From assembly GCF_031501865.1 (NCBI RefSeq), contig NZ_JARRCW010000001.1:4580569-4644568 (forward strand): a stretch of 64,000 nucleotides of DNA, written 5' to 3'. Positions 25,988 to 34,462 of the stretch are shown piece after piece; positions within the stretch are counted from its first letter, which is position 1, and every line of letters begins with the position of its first letter. Position numbers and translations under genes: made by a program. Under the pieces are notes generated by a model. That model was not told where the DNA came from. It saw only the letters and a list, made by a program, of their open reading frames with translations, and did not search any database. The DNA comes from Pseudovibrio sp. M1P-2-3. GTDB lineage: Bacteria > Pseudomonadota > Alphaproteobacteria > Rhizobiales > Stappiaceae.

Positions 25988-27514
25988 TCAGGCAGCATGT
26001 TGAAGCCGTGTCAGGGCTTTATAGCTCAGAGCTTCTGCCAGATGGTTGGGGGAGATACTGTCTTCTCCTGCCAAATCGGCAATGGTTAGGGCAAGTTTTA
26101 GGGTGCGGTGGTATCCGCGAGCGGACAGAGATAGTTTTTGGGCGGCTTCGTGCAGCAAGGAGAGACTCGTTTTGTCCAGTTGAATCAATCTCTCCATTAG
26201 TAAGGGTGTGGCTTGACTGTTCAGGCGGCAGGTAGCCTCGGCGTGGGCGTATCTGATCCGCTGGCGTTCTCTTGCTTTTTGAACGCGCTCCAGAACTTTT
26301 TCTGAACTTTCCGCTTGTGAGGGGCGCATTAGGTCCATTGTAGAGACTGCTGGAACATCCACATGCATATCAATCCTGTCCAGAAATGGACCGGACACGC
26401 GGGCTTGATAGTCTGAGGCGCATTTGTCGCCGCGTTTGCACTGGTGGCCCGGTTCTCCGGCATAGCCACAACGGCACGGGTTCATGGCAGCGATAATCTG
26501 TACGCGGCTGGGATAGGTAACCCGATGGTTGGCCCGCACAATCACCGCTTCACCACTTTCAATGGGCTGACGCAGGCCGTCAAGCACCTGCGGTGCAAAC
26601 TCGGGTAGTTCATCCAAAAACAAAACGCCATTATGAGCGAGGGAAATCTCGCCGGGTTTTGCTTTCAAGCCGCCGCCCACCAGTGCGGCCATGGATGCAG
26701 AGTGGTGGGGACAGCGAAAGGGACGGTGATTGGTAAGGGCCCCTTCCTTCAGCTCGCCAGCAATGGAGGAGATCATGGAAACCTCAAGCAGTTCGCTTGG
26801 TTCCAGTTCCGGCAAAATGGAGGGAAGGCGGCTCGCCAGCATGGATTTCCCCGAGCCAGGAGGGCCGACCATGAGCATGTTATGGCCACCAGCTGCGGCA
26901 ACCTCCAGCGCTCGTTTAGCGCTCTCCTGTCCGCGGATTTCACTAAGATCCAGCTGCGGGCCTGTGTGGTTGATCAACTTTGGTTTGGGAGCGCCCAAAG
27001 GGGCGGACCCTTTGAAATGACTGAGCAGTTCCAAAAGGTTGCGAGGGGCGAGAATAGACATGGTATGATCGGCCCATGCCGCTTCCGATCCGCAGCCGGC
27101 CGGGCAAATAATCCCCTTGCCTTGCCCGTTGGCGGCAATCGCGGCGGGCAGAATTCCGGTTATGGGAGCAAGGTTTCCATCAAGAGAGAGTTCCCCAAGG
27201 GCAATATACTCCTCAAGAGCATCTTGGGGAATCAGCTCCATGGAACACATGAGACCCAAAACAATGGGGAGGTCATAATGGGACCCTTCTTTGGGAAGGT
27301 CTGCCGGGGCAAGATTAACGGTGACACGCTTGGCAGGCAGGGCAAGGCCGGAGGAGAATAAGGCAGAGCGAACCCGTTCACGGCTTTCTGTCACTGCCTT
27401 ATCGGCTAGCCCTACGAGGCCGAATTGAACAGCGCCCGGCCCGATTTGCACCTGCACATCAACAGGAACAGCTTCGACGCCTTGAAATGCCACTGTGGCG
27501 ACCCGTGAAAACAT
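25988..27514 (-). CDS. comM: YifB/ComM family Mg-chelatase-like AAA+ ATPase
   Basis: 508 residues, the normal length. An N-terminal Lon-substrate-like ChlI domain (residues 1-170, with FGLVGLADKAVTESRERVR) precedes the AAA+ core with Walker A GPPGSGKSM (217-225) and Walker B GVLFLDELPEF, then a cysteine cluster (CRCGYAGEPGHQC to GDKC). ComM is a hexameric helicase that promotes branch migration during natural transformation in other proteobacteria; whether this organism is competent is unknown. It is followed on the same strand by gshB, yraN and rsmI upstream, a standard alphaproteobacterial order. Confidence 0.93.
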   Translation of the reverse strand: MFSRVATVAFQGVEAVPVDVQVQIGPGAVQFGLVGLADKAVTESRERVRSALFSSGLALPAKRVTVNLAPADLPKEGSHYDLPIVLGLMCSMELIPQDALEEYIALGELSLDGNLAPITGILPAAIAANGQGKGIICPAGCGSEAAWADHTMSILAPRNLLELLSHFKGSAPLGAPKPKLINHTGPQLDLSEIRGQESAKRALEVAAAGGHNMLMVGPPGSGKSMLASRLPSILPELEPSELLEVSMISSIAGELKEGALTNHRPFRCPHHSASMAALVGGGLKAKPGEISLAHNGVLFLDELPEFAPQVLDGLRQPIESGEAVIVRANHRVTYPSRVQIIAAMNPCRCGYAGEPGHQCKRGDKCASDYQARVSGPFLDRIDMHVDVPAVSTMDLMRPSQAESSEKVLERVQKARERQRIRYAHAEATCRLNSQATPLLMERLIQLDKTSLSLLHEAAQKLSLSARGYHRTLKLALTIADLAGEDSISPNHLAEALSYKALTRLQHAA

Positions 27515-27638
27515 CAGCCTAACCTTTCCTCCGTCAAGACTAAGGTTAGGCTGGATATTAATGGGTCACAATTACGGAAACTCGTAGGGGCGTTTCCCTA
27601 TGAGTTTGAACTTAGAGCCTCTGGCGTCTATCAGGTTC

Positions 27639-28586
27639 TTATGCTTGCGATCGTTTCGCCTCCAAAACGTCCATTACTTTTGCCGCGACATTAGGGCCAC
27701 CAAGGTTTTGAATTGCCCGGATTCCAGTGGGAGCCGTTACGTTGATTTCGGTCAGGTAACCATCAATCACGTCAATACCCACGAGGATCAAGCCTTTTTC
27801 CTTGAGTGAAGGGCCTAGCCGTGCGCAGATTTCCCTCTCACGGTCCGTAAGATCACTGTCCTTAGGGGAACCGCCACGTACCATATTCGAGCGCAGGTCC
27901 CCTTCCGCAGGAACGCGGTTGACAGCCCCTGCAAACTCACCGTCTACCAACAAAATACGTTTGTCTCCGTGCTTAACATTGGGAAGGAACTGCTGAATAA
28001 CCCAAGGTTCGCGGAAGGTCGATGCAAAGAAATCGTAGAGAGAGCCGTAGTTCAAATCATCTTTGGTGACACGGAAAACAGCGGCACCGCCATGACCAAA
28101 CAGCGGTTTCATAACGATATCGCCGTATTCCTTGCGGAATAGATCAATTTCCGAACGGTTATTGGTGATGAGGGTTGGCGGCATCAAATCCGCAAACTCT
28201 GTCACAAACAGTTTTTCGGGAGCGTTGCGCACTTCATCTGGGTTATTCACCACCAGTGTTTTTGGGTGAATTTTCTGCAATAAGTGAGTGGCTGCAATAT
28301 AGGCAAGGTCAAAGGGAGGGTCCTGACGCATGAGAACCACATCCATTGTACCAAGGTCCACGCGCTGTGGTTCGCCCAAGGTGAAGTGGTCACCCACTAC
28401 ATCGCGAACGGTAATGGGCTCCACTTGGCACATGACTTTTTCTCCCCACAGGGCCAAACGGTCTGGGGTATAGTGGTAGAGCTCATGTCCGCGTGCCTGT
28501 GCTTCCAGCATGAGAGCAAAAGCACTGTCTCCAGCGATGTTGATGGTTGAGACGTGGTCCATTTGGACGGCAATCTTGAGGCCCAT
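27639..28586 (-). CDS. gshB: Glutathione synthetase
   Basis: 315 residues. It joins gamma-glutamylcysteine and glycine with ATP in the cytosol. Family signatures are [43 protein letters not shown] (ATP-grasp), WVIQQFLP, and the metal-binding end [19 protein letters not shown]. The ATG at 28586 follows a purine-rich CAGGAGC leader. It lies between yifB and yraN on the minus strand. Intact. Confidence 0.96.
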   Translation of the reverse strand: MGLKIAVQMDHVSTINIAGDSAFALMLEAQARGHELYHYTPDRLALWGEKVMCQVEPITVRDVVGDHFTLGEPQRVDLGTMDVVLMRQDPPFDLAYIAATHLLQKIHPKTLVVNNPDEVRNAPEKLFVTEFADLMPPTLITNNRSEIDLFRKEYGDIVMKPLFGHGGAAVFRVTKDDLNYGSLYDFFASTFREPWVIQQFLPNVKHGDKRILLVDGEFAGAVNRVPAEGDLRSNMVRGGSPKDSDLTDREREICARLGPSLKEKGLILVGIDVIDGYLTEINVTAPTGIRAIQNLGGPNVAAKVMDVLEAKRSQA

Positions 28587-28799
28587 GAAAAGCTCCTGAA
28601 CAAAAAACTGGCCGGTAAGGCGTTTTGGTCAAATATAGAAGGTATCTGCGAAAAGTACCAATTGGTTCTCAGATACGTTTGGAAACAGTGAAACAAGGCA
28701 GAGTTGACGGGTCACCTCATCAAAACATGCCCCAGTTCAGGCTGATATGAGGTTGTTTGGAAGATTTGTCTATGGCTTCAAGTATAAAAACTCAAAAAG

Positions 28800-29219
28800 C
28801 TAGAACAGTTCAGGCTGATAGAAGTCGGGAATGTGGTGCACGGTGCCACCGCTTTCAACGGCCATCAGGTCGAAGCGGATAGTCATATACGCAAGTTTGG
28901 GAATGGACTGCCCCTCATTGGCAAGCCAGTGACTGGCAGCGCGGGCAATACGTTTTCGAGAGGCGGGCGTGACTGCTGTGAGAGCATCTTCCAGATGCTT
29001 GCGAGTTTTGACTTCTATGATTGAGATCACGGCTCCGCGTTTGGCAATGATATCGATCTCTCCTAGCTTTGTTTTGTAGCGCTTGGCGAGAATCTGCCAG
29101 CGATGATGCTTTAGATAAGCTTCGCAACGCTGTTCCGCCCTCACTCCTTTTGAATAGGCGCGGGCCTGCGCATATCCGCTAGTCCTTTGGCTGGGTATGG
29201 TTGTGAGGTGATGGTGCAT
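28800..29219 (-). CDS. yraN: YraN/UPF0102 family endonuclease-like protein
   Basis: 139 residues. It has the restriction-endonuclease-like core of the family: RAEQRCEAYLKHHRWQILAK, KLGEIDIIAKR (catalytic Asp) and VISIIEVKTRK (E-x-K), with RIARAASHWLA after. Its biological role is not settled. The start at 29219 overlaps the end of rsmI by 41 bp, so the two are translationally coupled; a later GTG is possible but would trim conserved residues little. The rsmI-yraN-gshB order is conserved in alphaproteobacteria. Confidence 0.92.
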   Translation of the reverse strand: MHHHLTTIPSQRTSGYAQARAYSKGVRAEQRCEAYLKHHRWQILAKRYKTKLGEIDIIAKRGAVISIIEVKTRKHLEDALTAVTPASRKRIARAASHWLANEGQSIPKLAYMTIRFDLMAVESGGTVHHIPDFYQPELF

Positions 29220-30120
29220 TCAGCTTGTCTCGGAACTCCAGAGCGCGGGCATAAAGGGTTTTGCGGTCTACGCCGGTTAGTTTAGAGATTTTTTTGGCCG
29301 CTGTACTTACAGGCATTTGGGTTAGGGCTTCTTTGAGGAGGCGGTCAGCATCTGTGGAGTCTGGAAGCTGGGCTTGACCTGGAGCTATAAGGATAACGAT
29401 TTCGCCTTTTGTGCGATCTTTTGAAAATTGCTCGCTAAGTGTGCCCAGTGTACCGCGCTCGAATGTCTCGAAGCGTTTGGTCAGTTCGCGGGCCACAACG
29501 GCTTTGCGATCTGCGCCAAAGGCTTCTTCCATATCCTTCAAACACGCTCCGATTCTGTGGGGGCTTTCATAGAAGACGAGCGTTGATTCCATATCTTTAA
29601 GCTCATCCAGCCGTTTTTTTCGCCCACTAGACTTCTGTGGCAAAAAGCCTGCAAATAAAATTGCATCGGATGGCAGGCCGGAACCAACGAGGCCGGTGAG
29701 CATGGCGGATGCTCCGGGGATAGGGAAGACGCGGTGCCCGTTCTCCACAATGTCATTCACCAAACGGTAGCCGGGATCTGAAATGAGGGGGGTGCCCGCA
29801 TCGGATACCAAAGAGACAACTTTTCCGTTTTCCAAGGCCTCCAGAATGTGAGGTCTTTGCTTGTCGGAATTATGCTCGTTATAGATCATCATTTTCGTTT
29901 TTATTCCGAAACGATGCAGTAAACCTCCAGTAACACGCGTATCCTCACAGGCAATGAGGTCGCTTGCGGCAAGGGTTTCCAGAGCACGTATGGTGATGTC
30001 TCCCAAGTTACCGATGGGGGTAGAGACAATATAGAGACCGGATTCGATTCTTTTGGCAGCAAAACTGTTCTCGCCGAGTGAGTAGTCATTCGACTTTTTT
30101 GTACCCTCAAATTCGCTCAT
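29179..30120 (-). CDS. rsmI: 16S rRNA (cytidine-1402-2'-O)-methyltransferase
   Basis: About 313 residues of a class III SAM methyltransferase that, with RsmH, modifies C1402 in the ribosomal P site. Signatures are LYIVSTPIGNLGDITIRALE, ACEDTRVTGGLLHRFG, SDAGTPLISDPGYRLV, PIPGASAMLTGL and FYESPHRI. ATG 30120 (MSEFEGTKK) is chosen; the frame also allows ATG 30153. The C-terminal ISKLTGVDRKTLYARALEFR is the usual HTH-like tail. It starts the yraN-gshB-yifB-side minus-strand group and diverges from the lipoprotein gene. Confidence 0.95.
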   Translation of the reverse strand: MSEFEGTKKSNDYSLGENSFAAKRIESGLYIVSTPIGNLGDITIRALETLAASDLIACEDTRVTGGLLHRFGIKTKMMIYNEHNSDKQRPHILEALENGKVVSLVSDAGTPLISDPGYRLVNDIVENGHRVFPIPGASAMLTGLVGSGLPSDAILFAGFLPQKSSGRKKRLDELKDMESTLVFYESPHRIGACLKDMEEAFGADRKAVVARELTKRFETFERGTLGTLSEQFSKDRTKGEIVILIAPGQAQLPDSTDADRLLKEALTQMPVSTAAKKISKLTGVDRKTLYARALEFRDKLNAPSPHNHTQPKD

Positions 30121-30338
30121 ATTGTGGCCCTGTTTCCGCATAGTTTTGCACAAGTGATTGCGCAGATCTAACTGGAAAACCGGATTTAAGACAGATCCTA
30201 GGGGCTATTTTTGTGTAGGAAATAAAAAAAACAAAATCTTAGAGGATGAACTGCTCGCATTAACGGGTTGTAATCCGAGAAATTTGGAAGATTGGTGCCC
30301 ATGGCTGTGTGGGTATTCGATGAAATGGCGGACAACAA

Positions 30339-31553
30339 ATGACAGAAATTGCGGGCTCTTCGAAAACAGGACTGTTTAAAGGGTTTATTACCTCGCTTGG
30401 CGTGGGGGCTATGCTGTTTTTGGGCAGTTGTGTGAATTCATCGAACTATACTTACAGCTCCTACTCCTTTCCAAAAGGGGGGGAAGAACAACAGCCAACC
30501 GGGCAGGTGATTGGCGAGGGCTCCGTTCGTGTTGCTATGCTGCTTCCGTTTTCCGGTGAGGGAGCTTCGGCGTCCTCTGTCGCCAACCTGTTCCGCAATA
30601 CCGCTGAACTTGCACTGAGTGATTTTCAAGATTCTGATATCCAGCTTATTATTAAAGATAGTGGTGGAACCACATCCGGCGGGCAGGCGGCTGCGCGGGC
30701 TGCTGTTCAAGAGGGTGCCGAGCTGATTATTGGCCCTGTCTTTGCTAATGCGGTACGCGGGGCCAGCCCCATTGCGCGTGGTGCCGGAGTGCCTATTATT
30801 GCCTTTTCAACGGATACGAATGTGGCCTCTCAAGGCACTTATCTTTTGAGCTATCTACCCCAGTCCGATACGAAACGTGTTGTAGATTTTGCCATTGAGC
30901 AGGAGAGGCGCTCGTTTGCCGCATTACTGCCCAACAACTCTTATGGCGCTGTTGTGGAAGCGGCATTCCGTCAGGCGGTGGGCAGTGCGAACGGGCGAAT
31001 TGTGAGTATTGAGCGTTATACCCCTGGTAATGTGGAGGATATCCGCCAGAAAACGACGAATATCAGTGGGTTGGTCTCTCAGGTAGATACTTTGTTTATT
31101 CCTGAAGGGGGTGGGGTTCCTTCCTACGCCATGCAGGTGATGACTGAAGTGGGGGCGAACATTGGCGAACTTAAGCTGATCGGATCCGGCCTTTGGAATA
31201 CGCCTGATGTTTTACGCTCTCCTGTACTTGTTGGGGCTTGGTTCCCGGGGCCTGATAACCGGAATTTTGATGATTTCAGCAACCGTTACGCGCAGACATA
31301 CGGGAGTGCTCCTGCCCGCAATGCATCCCTTGCTTATGATGCCATGATTCTGGCTGCCGGGCTGGTCCGCACGGCAGGAGTTGAGCGTTTCTCCGAATAT
31401 ACCCTCACCAGCCGTGATGGCTTTCTGGGTGTAGACGGGGTGTTCCGGTTTGATAGAAACGGCAACAGCGAACGGGGCCTTGCGGTTTATACAATTACCC
31501 AACAAGGCAAAGCTGAAACAGTCTCGACTGCACAGCGCAGTTTTTCCTATTAA
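30339..31553 (+). CDS. LpoA-like penicillin-binding-protein activator lipoprotein
   Basis: 404 residues. An N-terminal lipobox (FLGSC, Cys31) predicts an outer-membrane or periplasmic lipoprotein. The rest is a type I periplasmic binding-protein fold: RVAMLLPFSGEGASASSVAN, IIKDSGGTTSGGQAA, ELIIGPVFANAV and NASLAYDAMILAAGLV. In alphaproteobacteria this LpoA-like gene is regularly divergent from rsmI, as here. In gammaproteobacteria LpoA activates PBP1a; activity of the alphaproteobacterial form is inferred. An intergenic hairpin repeat follows the stop. Confidence 0.88.
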   Translation: MTEIAGSSKTGLFKGFITSLGVGAMLFLGSCVNSSNYTYSSYSFPKGGEEQQPTGQVIGEGSVRVAMLLPFSGEGASASSVANLFRNTAELALSDFQDSDIQLIIKDSGGTTSGGQAAARAAVQEGAELIIGPVFANAVRGASPIARGAGVPIIAFSTDTNVASQGTYLLSYLPQSDTKRVVDFAIEQERRSFAALLPNNSYGAVVEAAFRQAVGSANGRIVSIERYTPGNVEDIRQKTTNISGLVSQVDTLFIPEGGGVPSYAMQVMTEVGANIGELKLIGSGLWNTPDVLRSPVLVGAWFPGPDNRNFDDFSNRYAQTYGSAPARNASLAYDAMILAAGLVRTAGVERFSEYTLTSRDGFLGVDGVFRFDRNGNSERGLAVYTITQQGKAETVSTAQRSFSY

Positions 31554-31570
31554 AACAGCTTCTCGTTTAA

Positions 31571-31651
31571 TAGAAACGCTTCACTGCTTTAACTCATCGT
31601 GTGCGTGTATCTCCGAAAGCCGACATCCACTTTTCGGAGATATTCTGCAAG
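31571..31651 (+). repeat. Structured intergenic repeat, copy 1
   Basis: It shares GAAACGCTTCA(C/T)(C/T)GCTTTAACT and an ATCCACTTTTCGG-type core with the copy at 35338, and the core with the copy at 40639. TATCTCCGAAA and TTTCGGAGATA pair perfectly over 11 bp with a 13-nt loop. It lies directly after the lipoprotein gene. It resembles dispersed hairpins common in Hyphomicrobiales genomes. Confidence 0.75.
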
Positions 31652-31776
31652 ACTGTGGTGGGGAGCAGCTCTCCCTCTCTTAAACTTATGAGATATCTTT
31701 GCGATAAAACAGGTGAAAGTTTGTCTAGGACACGATAGAAATATCGGGTTGTAAAAATTCTGGTCTGGAGTGCCGA

Positions 31777-32979
31777 ATGCTAGAAGACAAGCGCATCCTT
31801 CTTGTGATTACGGGTGGTATTGCCTGCTATAAGTCCCTTGATCTTATACGTAGATTAAAGGAGCGCGGCGCTGGTGTACGAACTGTCATGACACAAGGAG
31901 CCTGCCAGTTCATAACCCCCTTGGCAGTGGGCGCTCTTAGCGGTGATAAAGTTTTTACCGATTTGTTTGATCGGGAAGACGAGCACGATGTGGGACACAT
32001 TCGCCTTTCCCGAGAGGCGGACTTGATTGTGGTTGCCCCTGCTACGGCAAACATTATGGCCAAGATGGCGCATGGTTTGACCGATGATCTGGCTTCCAGC
32101 GCTCTGCTGGCAACCGATAAGCCGGTTTTGCTTGCCCCAGCCATGAACTCCCGTATGTGGGCGCATCCGGCGACTCAGCGCAACTTATCGATGCTACATG
32201 CAGATGGCATTATGACCAGCGGGCCGAATGCCGGTGAAATGGCTGAAAGCGGTGAGGCGGGTGTGGGCCGCATGAGCGAGCCAATGGAGATTGTGGCAGC
32301 TGTTGAAGCCTTCTTCGCGCCTAAAGAGGCTCCGCTTCAAGGCAAGCATGTTGTAGTGACTGCCGGACCGACCCATGAGCCAATGGATCCGGTGCGCTAC
32401 ATTGCAAACCGCTCCTCTGGCAAACAGGGTTTTGCCTTGGCAAAGGCGGCGGCAGAAGCGGGCGCGCGTGTCACGCTCGTTAGCGGCCCTGTTTCTCTTT
32501 CCGATGTGGACGGGGTGAACACCATCCGCGTGGAAACAGCCGAGCAAATGAAGGCGGCTGTTGAAGGGGCATTGCCTGCAGACATTGCTATTATGGCGGC
32601 AGCCGTTGCTGACTGGCGTGTGGCCAGTGAAGGGGCGGAGAAAATAAAGAAAGACGGAAGCGGCGCCCTTCCTACTTTTCAGTTTGTAGAAAATCCGGAT
32701 ATTCTCGCGGGTGTTGGCCATCATTCCACCAAGCGCCCCAAACTGGTTGTGGGCTTTGCAGCCGAAACGCAGGACCTGATCAACAACGCACAGCGCAAGC
32801 TGGAGAAAAAGCGGGCGGACTGGATCGTGGCCAATGATGTGAGCCATGAGCACAATGTGATGGGCGGGGATTTTAACACGGTTCGTATTGTGACAAGGGC
32901 AGGGATTGAGGATCTTCCTAAACTTCCCAAAGATGGTGTCGCCCGTGAATTGATTGCGCGAATTGCCAAGTCTGTTTAA
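31777..32979 (+). CDS. coaBC: Phosphopantothenoylcysteine synthetase/decarboxylase
   Basis: 400 residues. This bifunctional coenzyme A enzyme joins cysteine to 4'-phosphopantothenate, then decarboxylates it. The flavin decarboxylase half (about 1-185) shows LLVITGGIACYKSLDLIRRL, ATANIMAKMAHGL, APAMNSRMW and GRMSEP. The synthetase half starts VVVTAGPTHEPMDPVRYIAN and contains SSGKQGFALA and KLVVGFAAETQD. The gene is complete, but its last 263 bp (32717-32979) are repeated in diverged form at 34023-34285, suggesting the 3' end was replaced by recombination with incoming DNA. Confidence 0.95.
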   Translation: MLEDKRILLVITGGIACYKSLDLIRRLKERGAGVRTVMTQGACQFITPLAVGALSGDKVFTDLFDREDEHDVGHIRLSREADLIVVAPATANIMAKMAHGLTDDLASSALLATDKPVLLAPAMNSRMWAHPATQRNLSMLHADGIMTSGPNAGEMAESGEAGVGRMSEPMEIVAAVEAFFAPKEAPLQGKHVVVTAGPTHEPMDPVRYIANRSSGKQGFALAKAAAEAGARVTLVSGPVSLSDVDGVNTIRVETAEQMKAAVEGALPADIAIMAAAVADWRVASEGAEKIKKDGSGALPTFQFVENPDILAGVGHHSTKRPKLVVGFAAETQDLINNAQRKLEKKRADWIVANDVSHEHNVMGGDFNTVRIVTRAGIEDLPKLPKDGVARELIARIAKSV

Positions 32980-33012
32980 CGATAAGCGGTGTTTTGTTCT
33001 CACCGGTTTTTT

Positions 33013-33040
33013 GAAAGCGTGGGACGTGAGCCGCGCTTTC
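33013..33040 (+). terminator. Hairpin after coaBC
   Basis: GAAAGCG and CGCTTTC form a perfect 7-bp stem with a 14-nt loop 34 bp past the stop codon, followed by TCATAG rather than a U-run. It would be the terminator brought with the present coaBC tail. The original one is probably the palindrome at 34291. Confidence 0.35.
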
Positions 33041-33277
33041 TCATAGTCACACACGCCATGCGACTTCCTTACAGCGTAATTCTGTAGAATATATGCGCTC
33101 TAGACAACTGGAAAAGTAGGGCTACGCAGCCGCAGTTCTGGCTCAATTTATAGTCGTGTCCCCCTAATAAAACAGGGTAAAAACGACAGGTGTAATAAGG
33201 CCCATAAGCTTGAGATCTCTGTAAATACCCCATAAGCTATCGATGCTATCTGTATGGGGTAATCTGGGGGGGAATAT

Positions 33278-33787
33278 ATGCCAGTATTGTTCAGGCCCAA
33301 GATTAATGAGGTCTACGAAACTACAGCACAGTGGTGGGGGAACCAAGGGCAAATTCAATTTATCGCCCATGCAATCACCGCAGATGGTGCCACTCGTCTA
33401 GCTCCTATAAAGGCGGTTGGAGCAGGAGGCGGCGCTGGGAACCACCCAGATCAGCTCTATTGGAGGGATAATAGCGCGCAGATCACAGCAGCCATTGCAC
33501 GACTAGGCGCACGTATAATTCGCATTGAGATTGATTGTACTTTGATGCCTTGTACAAGAGGCCAAAACTGTTGCCTGTATGTAGTACCTCAATTAGTCAA
33601 TCAAGTTCGGCCCAACACTACGATTCGCTTCTTTTCTCACCGTGATGAAAATATGGCTCGTGGAAACGAGAACTCAAAACGCTACTTCGACTGCCAATCG
33701 AATGATGGCCATGCTGCCCTTGAAAGGGCCTACAATGCCAATAGAGATTGGTGCTGGGCACCATATGATGGCCGCCACTACGCTTAA
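33278..33787 (+). CDS. Orphan protein of unknown function, possible divergent deaminase-like or toxin fold
   Basis: 169 residues from ATG 33278 with GGGGGGAA just upstream. Not recognised. It has no signal peptide or membrane helix. Cysteines cluster in IEIDCTLMPCTRGQNCCLYV, and a HPDQLYW stretch precedes it by about 40 residues. The predicted order of strands and helices around PC-x5-C loosely resembles zinc-dependent deaminases found among bacterial toxins, but no HAE motif is present, so this is only a hint. It is the sole gene of the cassette between the two coaBC tails. No immunity-like partner is evident beside it. Confidence 0.6.
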   Translation: MPVLFRPKINEVYETTAQWWGNQGQIQFIAHAITADGATRLAPIKAVGAGGGAGNHPDQLYWRDNSAQITAAIARLGARIIRIEIDCTLMPCTRGQNCCLYVVPQLVNQVRPNTTIRFFSHRDENMARGNENSKRYFDCQSNDGHAALERAYNANRDWCWAPYDGRHYA

Positions 33788-34022
33788 GTTTCTAGAATTA
33801 TAGGATTCCCTTTCAGATTCTTTTCCGATTCAATTAGCCTGTTGTTTAGGACGGTCGGTACGACTGGGGAAGCCATATTTATGAGATTCACGCATGCGAT
33901 TTGTGATTCTTCTGGATACGGGTATATGAGCAAGTGCAGCGGAACGCAGGCTTGTGGTTGCTCGCTCTACAGCCACACGTTGGGCATGGATCTTCGGACA
34001 CCATTTGAAATAAGAATTCATT

Positions 34023-34285
34023 GCCATCATTCCACCAAGCGCCCCAAACTGGTTGTGGGCTTTGCAGCTGAAACGCAGGACCTGATCCATAATGCACAAA
34101 GAAAGCTAGAGAAAAAGCGGGCGGACTGGATCGTGGCCAATGATGTCAGCCATGAGCACAATGTTATGGGCGGAGATTTCAATACGGTTCGTATTGTGAC
34201 AAAGGCAGGGGTGGATAACCTGCCCAAGCTGCCCAAAGAAGATGTGGCCCATGAGTTGATCTCGAGGATTGCCAAGTCTGTTTAA
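34023..34285 (+). pseudogene. Duplicated, diverged 3' end of coaBC
   Basis: This segment matches 32717-32979 base for base in length (263 bp) and ends at the same TAA, with about 32 substitutions counted by hand (about 88% identity). Only nine or so change an amino acid (for example DLIHNAQ for DLINNAQ, AHELIS for ARELIA). Mostly silent changes mean it evolved as part of a working coaBC. No start or 5' part is present, and the ORF around it (from 33842) begins in unrelated sequence. It probably represents the displaced original tail. Confidence 0.9.
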
Positions 34286-34290
34286 GGCAT

Positions 34291-34351
34291 AAAGCTAGCT
34301 GTGCTCCGCCCTATCCTATGGAATAGGATAGGGCGGAGCACAGCTAGCTTT
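34291..34351 (+). terminator. 61-bp perfect inverted repeat after the coaBC tail copy
   Basis: Arms of 29 bp (34291-34319 and 34323-34351) are exactly complementary around a GGA loop. The arms begin AAAGCTAGCTGTGCTCC and end GCTAGCTTT, giving a short U-run in both directions. It lies 6 bp after the displaced coaBC stop. A bidirectional terminator is the simplest reading, but the stem is far longer than usual. Confidence 0.6.
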
Positions 34352-34462
34352 TGGGACCGAAATGCCGTGTCACACTTTGGCCGCGGCTTTGCCTGCCGTA
34401 TTTGTCACAAAAACACCCATCAAGCGTCTCCTAGTGGTCCAATAGGAACGGGTGGTACCTCA

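Noticed and set aside
33278..33787. Calling the cassette protein a deaminase toxin outright
   Set aside because: The HAE/CAE zinc motif is absent and PC-x5-C is not the standard PC-x2-4-C, so it stays a hypothesis.
33842..34022. Apparent N-terminal extension of the second coaBC tail
   Set aside because: The roughly 60 codons before the tail have no similarity to coaBC or to any domain and probably are open by chance.
34301..34462. GTG start giving a 339-residue form of the secreted protein
   Set aside because: It begins inside the 61-bp palindrome and would bury a clear signal peptide 54 residues into the protein.
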